From Pomphorhynchus laevis (taxonomy: Eukaryota > Acanthocephala > Palaeacanthocephala > Echinorhynchida > Pomphorhynchidae), in NCBI GenBank assembly GCA_012934845.2, contig WNNJ02003294.1, forward strand, positions 1 to 64,000: a DNA stretch of 64,000 nt. The letters are read 5' to 3'. Position numbers and translations under genes: made by a program. The notes beneath the pieces are model-generated. The model did not search any database. It saw only the letters and a program-made list of their open reading frames with translations, and had not been told where the DNA came from. Of the stretch, positions 1 to 11,028 are shown piece by piece. Every line of letters begins with the position of its first letter. Position 1 is the first letter of the stretch.

Positions 1-17
1 ATATTATATATAATTAT

Positions 18-598
18 CAATGAATGAATGAAAATGCCTTTATTATTAACTTCTAAGCAGCTATTTTAGCTTCTACTACCTGAGGCTATAGGGAGCCACC
101 CTTACAATATTTTTGGCTGTAGGGTGCCACCCTTACAATATTTTTTGACTGTAGGGTGCCACCCTTACATTTTTTAGAGTTTTTCTTTTTCTTCGATTTG
201 CCTTTGTTGTTTGGATTCTTTGTTCAATTGACGTATTGCTCTGAACCAAAAGCTATTTTTACAGTGAGCTGTATGTGCAAGAAATTCTTCAAACCTACGT
301 CCTCGTCGCATTTGCATGGTGGTTGTTTGTACTGCGGCTTTGCAGCCCAATGCGTTAAGAAAGTATTGTTGTGAGCAAATTTGTTGAATACGTGTGCGGG
401 TTTGTCCGGAAGTGGTTCTATATCTGCGCAACATATGCGCTTAGCTGATTTTTGTATACTAATTAAGCGCGCTAGGAGAGATGAACCTATGTCGCAGAAG
501 ACATGATATGCATATCCTATTACAGGTCGAATTAAGGAGTAATATAGTATTCGAAGATGATCTGCCGAGCAACCGTAGTACTTACACTTTCGCAACAT
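18..598 (-). mobile_element. LINE 3' part (RT C-terminus plus 3' end), 5'-truncated
   Basis: Read on the minus strand from about 598, the frame gives the end of a LINE reverse transcriptase: a segment like HLRILYYSLIRPVIGYA followed by IQKSAKRI, the usual 'thumb' region of CR1/L2/jockey-like elements. Downstream comes a short 3' UTR with three direct repeats, an AATAAAGGCATT stretch at about 35-48 and a terminal (CATT)n run near 18-33. Such microsatellite 3' ends are common in CR1/L2-type LINEs. The upstream half of the RT and the endonuclease are missing, so this is a dead 5'-truncated copy. Clade assignment is an inference from the short motif. Confidence 0.6.
94..175 (-). repeat. Three 31-32 bp direct repeats in LINE 3' UTR
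   Basis: The word GCCACCCTTACA recurs at about 95, 126 and 158, each followed by a T-rich run and, in the first two, GACTGTAGGG or GGCTGTAGGG. Spacing is 31-32 bp. The repeats lie just before the 3' end of the minus-strand LINE. Confidence 0.75.
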
Positions 599-879
599 AT
601 AGTCTTATTAAACACTTACGCATAATCATTTGTTACATGGGAACGCCATGAAAGATTCGATTCGAACAACACGCCCAATACACACAAGTACGAGTTCTAA
701 TCATGCCAAAATCACACAGTCCAACCGGATTACTATTTCGTAGCTGATAGTGAATTATTTTGCATAATTATATAATTATCTTGTATATTATCTTATATAA
801 TATTATATAAGATAATATTGTAATATTTTATTATATAATATAATATATAATATTATATATTATATGTAATGTATTAGTC
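599..879. other. AT-rich spacer with a weak tRNA-like segment
   Basis: No gene seen. On the minus strand, near 665-720, a GTTCGAATC box B-like word follows a loosely box A-like word, as in a decayed tRNA-derived SINE head; this is weak. The rest is TA-rich simple sequence (about 770-870). Confidence 0.25.
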
Positions 880-1298
880 AATTTTTATTAATTGACTAAT
901 AAATAACATACGATGTATAGGAATAAGAATTAGAGGTCATAAGTAGTCCCTGATATGCTATTAGGTTTTGGACCTATTCCTCGACTCAAAATAGCAGCAA
1001 GACCAAATACATGCAAATTAAGTATATCCTCTGATAAAATGTGATTATATAGTATCTTATTCTCATACAAAGTATATTATTTATCCATTAATAAAAATTT
1101 CCCGCTAATGATTTTAAATTTAATTTTAATAATATTTTGTTGATTTATATATTTTACTATTTTCTGCTTGATGTTATTTTTATAGTAACCTAGTTTAAAA
1201 TATGTATCTACTAAATTATTTAAATGATTTTGAAGAAAATCAATATCGTTACATGATTTTAAACAACGGCAAGTTAATGTTGCTACAGGGAAAAACAT
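880..1298 (-). mobile_element. Penelope-like element relic, 3' part
   Basis: Minus-strand reading near 1298-1077 gives CNDIDFLQNHLNNL and YFKLGYYKNNIKQKIVKYIN, the same RT thumb-like block found at 48052-48309. It is followed (toward 880) by the shared terminal block with words GACCTCTAATTC and TTAGTCAATT that recurs at 28.5, 29.3, 31.1, 41.7, 47.9, 49.9 and 50.2 kb. The block resembles the region after the YIDD motif in Penelope-like RTs. Only a 3' piece is present and it does not encode a whole protein. Confidence 0.5.
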
Positions 1299-1799
1299 TT
1301 TTTAATATAAAAGTGGTATAATTAAAGAGTTTTAATAGATATGTCGGCTTAACGTACAGCCTTCATCTAAGTTGAAACTTAGGATTTCATGCTGAGCAAA
1401 TTTATCATACATGATCTGATGAAATTTATCATACATTATCCTTCGGTCATCCAGGGGATAATTCGCCAAATGAATTACACTCATAACCCAAACTTAATCT
1501 TCAAGGGCATTTAAAGCCTTCACTTGTTTTAGAGATATGCCGTTTAAATATTATTTTTAAATATTTTATATTTAAAAATAATTATCATTTATCAATACAA
1601 ACGGAGTGTGTAATTAATCGAAAGATATCATCGTTAATAGCAACATTTCATATGCTAAATATTTTGCATTACTTTTTAATTTATTTAAAAGGAGTATGAG
1701 TTTCATTCAGTTTAAACCTAGTGACTTGTGCTTTAATCCATGCTTCATTCCCCTTTGTTGTATGCAATATATTTATCGAATGCTTATAGGATTGGATAA
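1299..1799. other. AT-rich spacer, no gene seen
   Basis: Short ATTTTAAATA-type palindromes (about 1540-1580) and no open frame of note. No gene or RNA signal was recognised. Confidence 0.5.
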
Positions 1800-2345
1800 A
1801 TTGTTATTTGATTACAAAAATTAAACACTCAAGCAAATATAAATATATGGATAAAATTGAATTAATAGAAGAATTAAATATTTATATTTAAATATAATTT
1901 ATATTTAAACAGACAAAAGGAATAAATTTTCAAAATATAAATATATACGATTTTAGTACGCTTTATACAAATCTAGATTTAGTAGATATTAAAGAAGCGT
2001 TAGTAAAATTAATTAACCTTATATTCGGAAAAAGATATACATATGTTATAATAATTATAACGCCTATCTAACAAAAATTAAACCATCAAATAAATATAAA
2101 TATATGGATAAAATTGAATTAATAGAATCCTTAAATATTTTAATAAATCAAAATTATTGAAAAGTAGAGACTTCTATATTTAGACAAATAAAAGGTGTTC
2201 CAATGGGTGGTAATAGTAGCCCAATTATAGCTGACTTATTTTTAAGCTTTATAGAATATGAATTTGTTCATAACTGTTTAAAAAATAAATCTAAATTATA
2301 TAAATATATGAAATACACGTTCTAATATATCAATGATATAAACTT
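1800..2345 (+). mobile_element. Penelope-like RT relic
   Basis: Plus-strand frames contain YDFSTLYTNLDLVDIKEA near 1946-2000, the motif A region typical of Penelope-like RTs (DFSTLYT), and GVPMGGNSSPIIADLFL with FIEYEFV near 2190-2280, the B motif block. A YIND near 2325-2340 stands where YIDD is expected. A 36-bp block around 1839 is repeated around 2092. Frame breaks and stops make it non-coding. It matches the minus-strand copies at 40.7-41.4 kb. Confidence 0.6.
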
Positions 2346-2624
2346 ATTAACTCTAATAAGTTATATGCCATTATCGAGTGCCTATAGTAACCATTTGTTT
2401 TTCGGCTGGATAAATTGTTTTTATACATTACATATAACATTTTATACATTGTTTTTATCTTTGTTTATATATAGTAGTTTATAAATTGATTTTAGTGGAT
2501 TATAAATTGAAGTAGCCCTTAAATTGATTTTAATTTATACTTGTAATATATATAAATATAAATATATAAATGTATAGTTTAGTATGTGATCGCGAAGATC
2601 GATTAAAATCGAGACTGGTGATCT
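2346..2624. other. AT-rich spacer
   Basis: No gene seen. It holds low-complexity TTTATAC and TATAAAT runs and then the left edge of the foldback element. Confidence 0.5.
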
Positions 2625-2880
2625 TTTGATGGATGCTTATTTATCTATTGAATGGTTGAAGGAAGGATGCTATAGCTGATTTTCAATCCGAAAGTCACCT
2701 TGTGTTTCCTAGCAACTATTCTATATATATTGAAGGTATCAATAGGGATATTTAAAATATACCTACTTATTTTGAAATATATTGATTAGTTGCTAGGTCA
2801 CACAAGGTGACTTTCGGATTGAAAACCAGCTACAGCATCCTCCCTTCAACTATTCAATCGATAAAATAGCAACCATCAAA
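2625..2880. mobile_element. Foldback MITE with ~92-bp inverted arms
   Basis: The left arm (2625-2716) and right arm (2788-2880) are near-perfect reverse complements, both carrying CCGAAAGTCACCTTGTGT and its complement, around a ~70-bp AT-rich spacer. No transposase is encoded. Such long-armed foldbacks are non-autonomous DNA transposons. The word GGATGCTTAT occurs just inside the left end and just outside the right end, so the exact ends and target duplication are uncertain. Confidence 0.75.
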
Positions 2881-2904
2881 GGATGCTTATTCAAAGGATT
2901 ACAA

Positions 2905-3290
2905 TGTCATTTCTAGACGATCACTTTAGCATCGAAATGATGAGTATCCGGCAACACTCATCAGCAAAGAAAGTACTCACTGGTCGTTTCGGTTGCCTGT
3001 GTGACATTGTGAATGAAGACATTTCCGACACTGCTTAATTGTCTGAGGCTTACGCTCTTTACCAGATCGAATTGCTGTGCGGACCATCCTTAAACACTAG
3101 GCAGAGGTTGTTGCTGAATTGTCGCTGCACTCGTTGGATCATTAATGGATACGGCAGGTATAAAGTAGTGCACGGGTGTGCTGAGTAAACGGTCCAGGAT
3201 TTGTGACAAAATACGGCATTTATACAAAATGCTGTTGTTTGATAGATTGGACTTTGATTCACGACTTTCAGTCACCATGTCACAACAAAT
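2905..3290 (-). repeat. Dispersed copy of the 56.6-57.4 kb tandem repeat family
   Basis: The minus strand here matches, word for word over long stretches, the units at 56.6-57.4 kb: GTGACTGAAAGTCGTGAATC, TTCAGCAACAACCTCTGCC, GATGGTCCGCACAGCAATTC, GCAACCGAAACGACCAGTGA. One unit of about 340-360 bp is present. Pieces read as protein, but the open frame differs between copies. Confidence 0.75.
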
Positions 3291-4177
3291 AAACTCTATC
3301 TGTATGTTTTTATATCTGAATGATCCAAAATTATTTGTATTAATTTTATAAATTCAATTATTGTTAAATTATTAATATCAATTTTTTTCTTTAAGCTCTT
3401 ATAAAAGTTCACTATTTTTTTGAATAACGTAATTCCTACTGATGATATCGGAATAAAACCTTTTAATTAACTTTCTTCTTTTATATATTTAATCTTTTTC
3501 TTTTTATTCGACTCAATTTATTTTGTTACTTATACGATTTTGTTACTTATTGCAATAAGTAAACACATTTAATATTTTTAATGATAAATTACCTGAGAAA
3601 GATTCTAACCTAGGTTTTCTAAATGATACAATTCTATTACATAACAACAGTTGAATCTGTATCACCTTACATATTCTTTACCCATTTATGTTCCCCATAG
3701 AAAGGTCAAACAGTTTACTTTGGTTAACAATTAAATAATACCGTGATGTGACTTCTTGGTTGCTTAAGTTATACGATTTAAAACATTAAAAATATTGACA
3801 TATAAGGATCATATATTGTTTTGATATTTTAAGGTTGTTTATGTCTTCATAATAAAGAACAACTATTTTATGATTTCTTTATCAGCCCAACTTTATCAGA
3901 AAATTTCTTAAGGGAAACACGTGAAAAGCGCTTACTATATAAGCGTAAAACATCGTTCTTTTTCTTGAGAAATATAAGATACGTGTACACGGTGATTACT
4001 TTTTTCCTTATTGTTACTGATCTCACGATAACAAAAAATAAGAAAACTTAAGGTATTTTTTGTTGCTTGTATATATTATGTGAATATATTGCTGTGTTTT
4101 ACATATAGTAATTGCCTTTATTTCCGTTAAGCAAATTATTCTTTCTCGGTTTGTAGCCATATAATTTGTACGTACCA
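3291..4177. promoter_or_regulatory. LIM gene upstream region with TATA-like box
   Basis: AT-rich. A CACGTG E-box-type word lies at 3919-3924 and a TATATAA at 3936-3942, about 235 nt before the chosen ATG of the LIM gene. In so AT-rich a sequence the TATA word may be chance. Nothing else was recognised. Confidence 0.3.
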
Positions 4178-4846
4178 ATGAATACTGCCAATCAACAGCG
4201 GTTATTGAAGTTGGATCTAAAATGCGGGGTTTGTCAACAAAATTTGAAGCGAGGAGAAGCAATGCAGATCTACAAAGATGTTCATTATCATCCGGAATGC
4301 TTTCGATGTTCGACATGCAAAAGGTCGATTGCTGGTCAGGCATTTTTTCCGAAGGCAGATGACATATTTATGTGCGAGCAATGCAACGACAACCTCTGTC
4401 CAATTTGCGTTTATTGTCGTCAGAAAATACCAGCTGGAGTGAAGGCAAAATGCTACGAAGGTCAAAGATATCACAGTCAATGCTTTAAATGTGATAAATG
4501 CGACGTTCCTATACCGGACAATATGAACTTCGTTGATCTTTTAAACGGATCTTTTCGCTGTCTGAACTGCAGTCATCATATGACAATGGGTCATACTGGC
4601 ACTGAACATGCACCAGATCAGGAAAATGTGCATGGCACTCTTGTACTTATCAGCCCTGACTTAAGTGGTCGTGTTCCTTTGTGTGATAAATGCAAACAGC
4701 CCATATTGGCCGGTAGCGAAGCATTTAACCACATCGACAGACATTATCATTTACCATGCTCAACATGTAATCGCTGCCGACGAAAAGTTCTTAATGTACC
4801 TTGTAGAAAGTTAGGATCTGCTCTTGTATGCCACACATGTTCGTAA
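4178..4846 (+). CDS. Three-LIM-domain protein
   Basis: A single open frame of 222 codons starting at the first ATG (4178), stop at 4844-4846. It holds three complete LIM zinc-binding modules, each with eight ligands: LIM1 C16, C19, H38, C41, C44, C47, C66, C69; LIM2 C77, C80, H99, C102, C105, C108, C128, C131; LIM3 C169, C172, H191, C194, C197, C200, C218, C221. LIM1 and LIM2 are packed closely; a ~37-residue linker separates LIM3. LIM-only proteins are protein-docking adaptors at actin structures or in the nucleus; no catalytic domain is seen. No intron is needed, which is unusual beside the 13-exon tweety gene; it could be an intron-poor gene, an expressed retrocopy, or the last exon of a longer gene. 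Intact ligands argue for a functional gene. Subfamily not assigned. Confidence 0.85.
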   Translation: MNTANQQRLLKLDLKCGVCQQNLKRGEAMQIYKDVHYHPECFRCSTCKRSIAGQAFFPKADDIFMCEQCNDNLCPICVYCRQKIPAGVKAKCYEGQRYHSQCFKCDKCDVPIPDNMNFVDLLNGSFRCLNCSHHMTMGHTGTEHAPDQENVHGTLVLISPDLSGRVPLCDKCKQPILAGSEAFNHIDRHYHLPCSTCNRCRRKVLNVPCRKLGSALVCHTCS

Positions 4847-5697
4847 CTAAATTGTGATTTAAATAGGCCTGATTATAGAGAAATTCGAATCCAACATTGA
4901 AAAACTAAATTTGTAGCAATCCTGATAATTTTAATTTACGTCTTAATAATTTTACAACACTTTTTACGAGCATTGGGTATCAATCATTTGTATTAAAAAC
5001 ATTACCTTAGCGATTTTGATAACAATGACGATATGACAAAACCGTCTATGATTCATGCTGTCTAAAAATGTTAATTATTTTAATTACATCTACAAACATT
5101 TTATACATTAATATATATTTTACGATTTAATTGAGTTTTTACATGTCATTAATGTTCGATCGAAACCTGTATTTAATAGAATATTTGCTTGTCTTGTAGT
5201 TATTTATAAATATACTCAGGCAGCATTCAATATCATTGCAATTTTCATATATTGTAATGCCATAATAATTTGATATAATATAATATCATAATTTGCATAT
5301 TTTGCAATTTGCAATATATTCAATTTGCAATAATCTCATTATATTAGAAAAATATTATATTACAGCATTTAAATCTCAACAAATGAAGAACAGAAAGACA
5401 CCATGTATACGTGCCTAAATTATTCAAAAAATCAATCTGATTATTTTACGCGGAAATAATTTAAAAATATTTTCATTGTAAAAATAAGATATTTATATTA
5501 TATATAATATATAATATTTTATAATATATCAATATATTGATATATATATAATATATTATATATAATATATTGATATATAATGTTTATTTACAAACATATA
5601 AGAACAATACATGCTGAACTATATATATACTCAGGTAGCATTCAATATCATTGAATATATTAAGATATTCAATATGCAATTAAACATTACTCTTATT
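4847..5697. other. AT-rich spacer downstream of LIM gene
   Basis: No gene seen. The block GCATTCAATATCATTG with its ACTCAGG lead occurs twice, at about 5214 and 5633, and the stretch 5490-5600 is an ATAT-type palindromic run. Confidence 0.5.
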
Positions 5698-6557
5698 ATT
5701 GTGATTATATTGCATACACGAGCCGCTATTCTTCACTGGTCGGTTTGATATTATCCTCGTGTGGTTGTTTGAATCCTATCAGCATCACTGTACACTACAA
5801 TCAGCGTGGGTGGACCTCATCAGCAGTGAGCCCACGCCTACATTTCGTGTTTCGGTCCTTTTACTGCTTTTGCTGATTCCTTGTCGCCGAAATGCTGGTT
5901 TATATTTTGCTTATATACCAAATTACACAATTAATGTGTTCTATATTTGGTGTGGGCGGTAACTACTATTCGCAATTCGAATCCACCACACACCGATTTT
6001 TTATTCCGTTTTTATACGAAATGTTCACTGGACAGTAAACCGTAAGCTGTCTTTTTACTATTGTGATTATATTGCATACACGAGCCGCTATTCTTCACTG
6101 GTCGGTTTGATATTATCCTCGTGTGGTTGTTTGATTCCTATCAGCATCACTGTACACTACAATCAGCGTGGGTGGACCTCATCAGCAGTGAGCCCACGCC
6201 TACATTTCGTGTTTCGGTCCTTTTACTGCTTTTGCTGATTCCTTGTCGCCGAAATGCTGGTTTATATTTTGCTTATATACCAAATTACACAATTAATGTG
6301 TTCTATATTTGGTGTGGGCGGTAACTACTATTCGCAATTCGAATCCACCACACACCGATTTTTTATTCCGTTTTTATACGAAATGTTCACTGGACAGTAA
6401 ACCGTAAGCTGTCTTTTTACTATTGTGATTATATTGCATACACGAGCCGCTATTCTTCACTGGTCGGTTTGATATTATCCTCGTGTGGTTGTTTGATTCC
6501 TATCAGCATCACTGTACACTACAATCAGCGTGGGTGGACCTCATCAGCAGTGAGCCC
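5698..6557 (+). repeat. 362-bp tandem array, about 2.4 units
   Basis: Units start at about 5698, 6060 and 6422, each opening with ATTGTGATTATATTGCATAC and nearly identical to one another (one substitution noticed, GAATCC versus GATTCC after GTGGTTGTTT). The third unit stops after GCAGTGAGCCC and runs into a retrotransposon fragment. The 67-codon open frame inside each unit is a by-product of the repetition and is not thought to be a gene. Confidence 0.85.
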
Positions 6558-6571
6558 ACTGCTGATGAGGT
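6538..6571. repeat. Perfect 14-bp inverted repeat at the array/retroelement junction
   Basis: ACCTCATCAGCAGT, a 6-nt spacer GAGCCC, then its exact reverse complement. The left arm belongs to the 362-bp unit; the right arm leads into the RLE-retrotransposon 5' piece. Confidence 0.8.
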
Positions 6572-6672
6572 CATCCCCCTTCAATACAAAAGTGTTGTTC
6601 GTGCAATGGCGTGGTTGCCAAATGTTTGAGGTGTGGGTGCGCGAGATCGAATAAACCATGCCTTAATTGCTC
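6570..6672 (+). mobile_element. 5' piece of RLE-retrotransposon (103 bp)
   Basis: This stretch is identical base for base to 7617-7719 in the larger copy and encodes the start of its Cys-rich N-terminus (CCSCNG, then KCLRCGC). Identity over 103 bp points to a recent duplication or gene conversion. Confidence 0.8.
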
Positions 6673-6937
6673 TTAATTACTCTTATTAAAGTAACATTAC
6701 ATATTTATTTTGATTGTGGCCAAACATTATCCTCACAGCTAATATTCCAATTTTTAATACAGCAAGACTATTTTTGATACAGCAGGCGTTTTGCTGTATC
6801 AAAAGTACGGTAAATACATGTGAGGATAATATCGTGTCACAATTAGAAGAACTCCAGCTCACAGATGCAATTACATAATTATAATTTAGTTTATGTTATT
6901 ATATTTGTAACTATATTATTGTTACAAATTATAACGG
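6673..6937. other. AT-rich filler with short inverted words
   Basis: It lies between the 5' and 3' pieces of the RLE-retrotransposon. ATTATCCTCACA near 6726 and its complement near 6821 flank TACAGCA/TGCTGTA words, so a small foldback about 120 bp long is possible. No gene. Confidence 0.35.
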
Positions 6938-7255
6938 TTGATGCAGACAATCGCTGCAAGGATGTCCTCCAAACTGCAACGAAGCTATAGCGATATGATT
7001 TCGCTTATACGAACACGATTCAGCATAACTCTCGCGCGTTCTATTTCCTGCTGCATGCGGGCTCCACGATCACGAATCGGTGAATTTACTCGGCCCATGG
7101 GGAACGCGGTGGCTGGAATAGCTTCAATTCAATGAATGCATTATTTTTTTTCTTTCTACGTTGGAATGTTTCATAACTTTTGTACATTTACGAATTATGA
7201 CAGTAGTGGCCCATTTGAGGGAACCTTATTTTCTGTAAATTCGGAATAAATATTA
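6938..7255 (+). mobile_element. 3' piece of RLE-retrotransposon
   Basis: The frame from 6938 gives QTIAARMSSKLQRSYSDM and RTRFSITLARSISCCMRA, aligning with the extreme C-terminus of the copies at 10248-10616 and 60867-61244. After the stop comes the same style of 3' UTR (a CCCATTTG word, then a T-AAAAAAATTATAA-type end). It may be one internally deleted copy together with the 5' piece at 6570. Confidence 0.6.
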
Positions 7256-7599
7256 TATTAAAAAAATTATAACTATTAAAACTATTATAAATATTATACA
7301 AAAAATTGACCTTAAAAAAATTTGGGATCTATTGTACATACAATGCTACAATTGTAATACAAGCAGCGGACACAACGACGACATGACAATACCAAAGCTG
7401 TTTTGACAAATATCAATCAGCATTCTTTAAGAATGCATTTTGTTTGTATTCTTGGCTAAAGATCTGTACTAATAGCAAACTTAAACACACAATACAATAC
7501 ATACAACGATACAATACATAACATATAAGCTTAAACACAATCACAATAAACCATACAAGAGTCATCCCAAGATAAAAGAATAAAAGAGATCCGGCCGTC
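7256..7599. other. Spacer before the RLE-retrotransposon
   Basis: It begins AT-rich, then has an A/C-rich stretch (about 7450-7560, CACAATACAATACATACAA) that may be 5' UTR of the following element. No gene seen. Confidence 0.35.
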
Positions 7600-10500
7600 G
7601 AACAGTTATGCCACGAGTCATCCCCCTTCAATACAAAAGTGTTGTTCGTGCAATGGCGTGGTTGCCAAATGTTTGAGGTGTGGGTGCGCGAGATCGAATA
7701 AACCATGCCTTAATTGCTCAGCTCCAAACTGCCTGCGCAAAACTCAATGTGATCAGGAATTCGGCAATCACGGTAACAACGAGTTTTAAATTGTACAGGA
7801 GCTTCAACCCTCGAACGTACGAGCATCACACGATCCAGTATCCATGATAGAGAGAAATTTGGAAAAATGCTCACTTGACATTGTGTACGACGAAATAATC
7901 CAATGGTGTCCAAATCTTTTTAAATTACCGATGTGTAGTGCAAGCAAGGAATTTCTTGGTCTAATTACAACGTGTTTCGATGACTTTAATATATCAAAAA
8001 TAGATCGAAATGATTCTTTGAAAAGGGCCACCGTGCTATGTCAAATTCTTTTGCAGAGAATTCCGACACGGAAAGTTAAGCTAACTAGGAAAACACTGGA
8101 ACGGAGAATACTACTTTGGAAAGGGGGAAAACTTAATGAGTTACTGGCAGAAGCGCGATTTCTTCAAAAGTGTTGGATAAGTGAACTAGAAAAAGATGGG
8201 AACATGCCCACATCAAATACAAAAAAGGCTGTCAATCTGATTAAATTTGGAAAAATCAGCAAAGCATCGCGATTATTAAAACAACGGTCTGGTGGTGGAA
8301 TATTGTCATTGGGAACGGAACTTGACGGTATTACCGTGCTTTAAAAACTAAGGGAGCTTCATCCCACTAACGCGTCGGTGTCTGACAGCCTGATGCTTAG
8401 AGATAGGTTGAATGGATGCGTGGATCATGACTCATGATTTTATGATTTGACGCCAGATGAAGTTATAACAGCAGCAAAACGAACACGCGGATCTGCTGGT
8501 CCGTCTGGAGTAGACTCTGATGGTTGGAGACATTTTCTATCATCATTTAATAATAGTTCTTCCCTTCTAGCCGACAAGATATGTGAATTCGCAATTAAGA
8601 TATCGACTGAATCTATTGAGCCATCCCTTCTGCAGCCATATACAGTAAGCCGTTTGATACCATTAAACAAGATGCCTGGTGTCGGACTAATTGGAATTTG
8701 TGAGATAGTGAGGAGAATAATTTGTCGTGCTTTGCTTTCACGCATCAAAAATGATCTGACAGCAGTCTGTAGGGGTTTTTCAACTATGCGCTGCACAACG
8801 ATGTGGTACCGAAATCGCTGTTCATTCAGTCCGAACAGCGTTTGAAAAATCGGCCGACAATTGTGCTATTGTTAGATGCAAGAAACGCATTTAATTGTGT
8901 TAACAGAGAAATGGCTCTAACAAACATGAAATATATATGTCCAGCTTTATCGACGATATTAAATAACACGTATGAGCAATCATCAATTCTTACTGTAGAT
9001 AATATAACGCTATTGTCGGCTGAAGGATTCACACAAGGGGATCCGCTGGCCATGGCTGCTTACGCTGCTGCATTAATGCCCCTAATTGACAGATTGAGTA
9101 AGATTGCACCTGGATCTATCCACTGTTGGTACGCAGACGATGCAGCATGTGTCGGAAAAATCTATGACCTCTTAAAAGTGTGGGAATGTGTCAAGCAGTT
9201 GGTCCCGAATTATGGATACTTTGTAAATCCTACAAAATTCACGTTTCTCACACACAACGTAGAGCTGGGGACTAATCTAAAGCGATTTGCAGACGATGCC
9301 GTACCTATACATAAAGATGGTGCCAAATACATAGGAAGCTTTATAGGTATCGGCGAATACGTGAAGTCACGAGTTAAAGAAACGGTCGACGATTGGAATA
9401 AGTCACTTGATCAGCTTCATGAGATTGCATCAATCAACGCATTCTCGGCTTATATTCTATTGACAAAGGCATAATAACACCAACAGACTTATTTATTCAG
9501 AACTTGCAAAACCACAAACAGTTGGTTTGAAAGCTTTCGTTCGCGGCTGTTCGAGCACTTATTACCTCATATGTTAGGTACCGGACCGATTGGAGAGGAA
9601 GATAGAATACTAATTACACCCGTTCAAATTTGGTGGACTCGGAATTTATAACCCAATCGAAAGAGAAAATGTGGATTACATGAACTCGTTAAAGATGTTT
9701 GAGCTTGACAGGAATAGCTGTCAAAATTCTGTTCTTCTGGATAATCGACGAGATTTGTTGAGCCACATCCGACATTCCAATTTTAGCAGATGGGCTCATA
9801 TTTCATTAGGTATCATTCAATCCTCGGAGAGGATCTTGCTTCGATTCATAAAAAAGCCAATACAACTGGAACGTCGTCATGGCTGGATCCAGCGTATGAC
9901 CTAGCGGGTACATTTCTAACTTCGAGGGAGTTTCAAGACGCTGTTGCACTACGATATGGCTGGCAACCAAACTCAATGGCAAATAAGTGCCCTTGCGGTG
10001 CCGGATTTGATATTACGCATACCTGTCATGCCCGACTGGAGGATTTAATTTTGTCTGTCACAATATTGTAATCGATGAAATATCTAACTGTTTAAGCACG
10101 TTTTGTAAGTGCGTAATAAAAGAACCCCAACTTAATTCTGTACCTCAATCTATTGAATTCGATAACAATACAACATCGCGAGATAGAGATGCAAGGGCAG
10201 ATATTTCTTGCAACGGCCTATTTGGAATTGCTACGGACCGGTCCTTCATGGATATATGCGTTTTTAACTCTTTGGCTCCGTCGTACTCTCTATCAAGAAT
10301 ATCAGACCCCTTTAAATACCACGAAAATCGCAAAAATGCAAAATATAGTGAACGAATAGTGAAAGTCGAGCATGCATCCTTTAATCCGATTATATTATCG
10401 ATCACAGGAGGGATGGGTCCGACAACGAACGCTGTACTGAAACAAATATCAAGTCAGATATCCACTCGCACTCACTCTTCGTACAATGATTGTATACGAA

Positions 10501-10690
10501 CCTTACGATCAAGGATCTCAACCATTATTGCAAAGGTTGTTTCAATGTCAATAAGGATAAAACCTTACACATGTCAGAAAGCAGACATGTCAGAAAGCAG
10601 TCATGTCAGAAAGTAACAACCAATGATCACACAAAATCACAAATTACGTTTTAAGTTTAATAGTGATAACAATATAAGATCCCATTTGCG
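7600..10690 (+). mobile_element. RLE-type non-LTR retrotransposon, nearly full length, decayed
   Basis: Order of parts: Cys-rich N-terminus near 7632-7750 (KCCSCNG, KCLRCGC, PCLNCSAPNC), a conserved helical region (7844-8344), RT with LLDARNAFN near 8868, GFTQGDPLAMAAYAAAL near 9020 and WYADDAA near 9128, a zinc motif CPCG...H near 9990-10030, and a C-terminal restriction-like endonuclease with RADI and FMDICVFN near 10197-10270, then HENRKNAKYSER and FNPIILSITGGMG, ending near 10616. This order (Zn, RT, Zn, PD-(D/E)XK-like) is that of R2/NeSL-type elements; the exact clade is not assigned. Several frameshifts and in-frame stops between about 7605 and 10070 (for example TAA at 8342-8344) make it dead. 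The 3' UTR has CCCATTTGCGGG and an A-rich end. Three CATGTCAGAAAGCA-type repeats close the ORF (10570-10615). Confidence 0.8.
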
Positions 10691-10948
10691 GGTAACCCGT
10701 AAATTGTAATTGTCTGTTATCAATAATAAATTTTGATTTAAAAAAATTATAAATATTATAACTATTATATTTATTTAATTGCTTGTTTAAGCTTTTAAAT
10801 GTTTATTTGAGCACTTTGTGTAAGATATTTGTAACTTGTAATTATTTTATTAGATCCGAATTTGTTTTATAAAAAAATTATATTTAGTTAATGAGAAATA
10901 TTATATTTAGTTAATAAGAAAGTGCATTCTTATTAAGAAAAGAACATT
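10691..10948. other. AT-rich spacer before tRNA
   Basis: No gene. It holds two near copies of TTATATTTAGTTAATGAGAA (about 10877 and 10902). Confidence 0.5.
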
Positions 10949-11028
10949 TGACAGCGGTGGGATTCGAACCCACGCCCGTTAAGACTGGTGCCTAAAACCA
11001 GCGCCTTAGACCACTCGGCCACGCTGCC
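10949..11028 (-). tRNA. tRNA-Leu (anticodon TAG)
   Basis: On the minus strand a class II (long variable arm) tRNA folds cleanly: acceptor GGCAGCG/CGCTGTC (one G-T), D-arm starting GGCCGAGTGGTCTAAGGC, anticodon stem CTGGT/ACCAG with loop TTTAGGC (anticodon TAG, reading CUA), variable arm, T-arm GTGGG-TTCGAAT-CCCAC, discriminator A at 10949. It is 80 nt with no intron and no encoded CCA. Box A and box B are intact. A T-run (minus strand) of the kind that ends Pol III transcripts lies a few bases beyond. It looks functional. Confidence 0.95.

Noticed and set aside
174-434. Overlapping frames on both strands at 156-434
   Set aside because: Shadow frames of the minus-strand LINE tail.
5759-6324. 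67-codon open frames, twice, as genes
   Set aside because: They are the same frame in two tandem units and have no domain or upstream signal; the repeat explains them.
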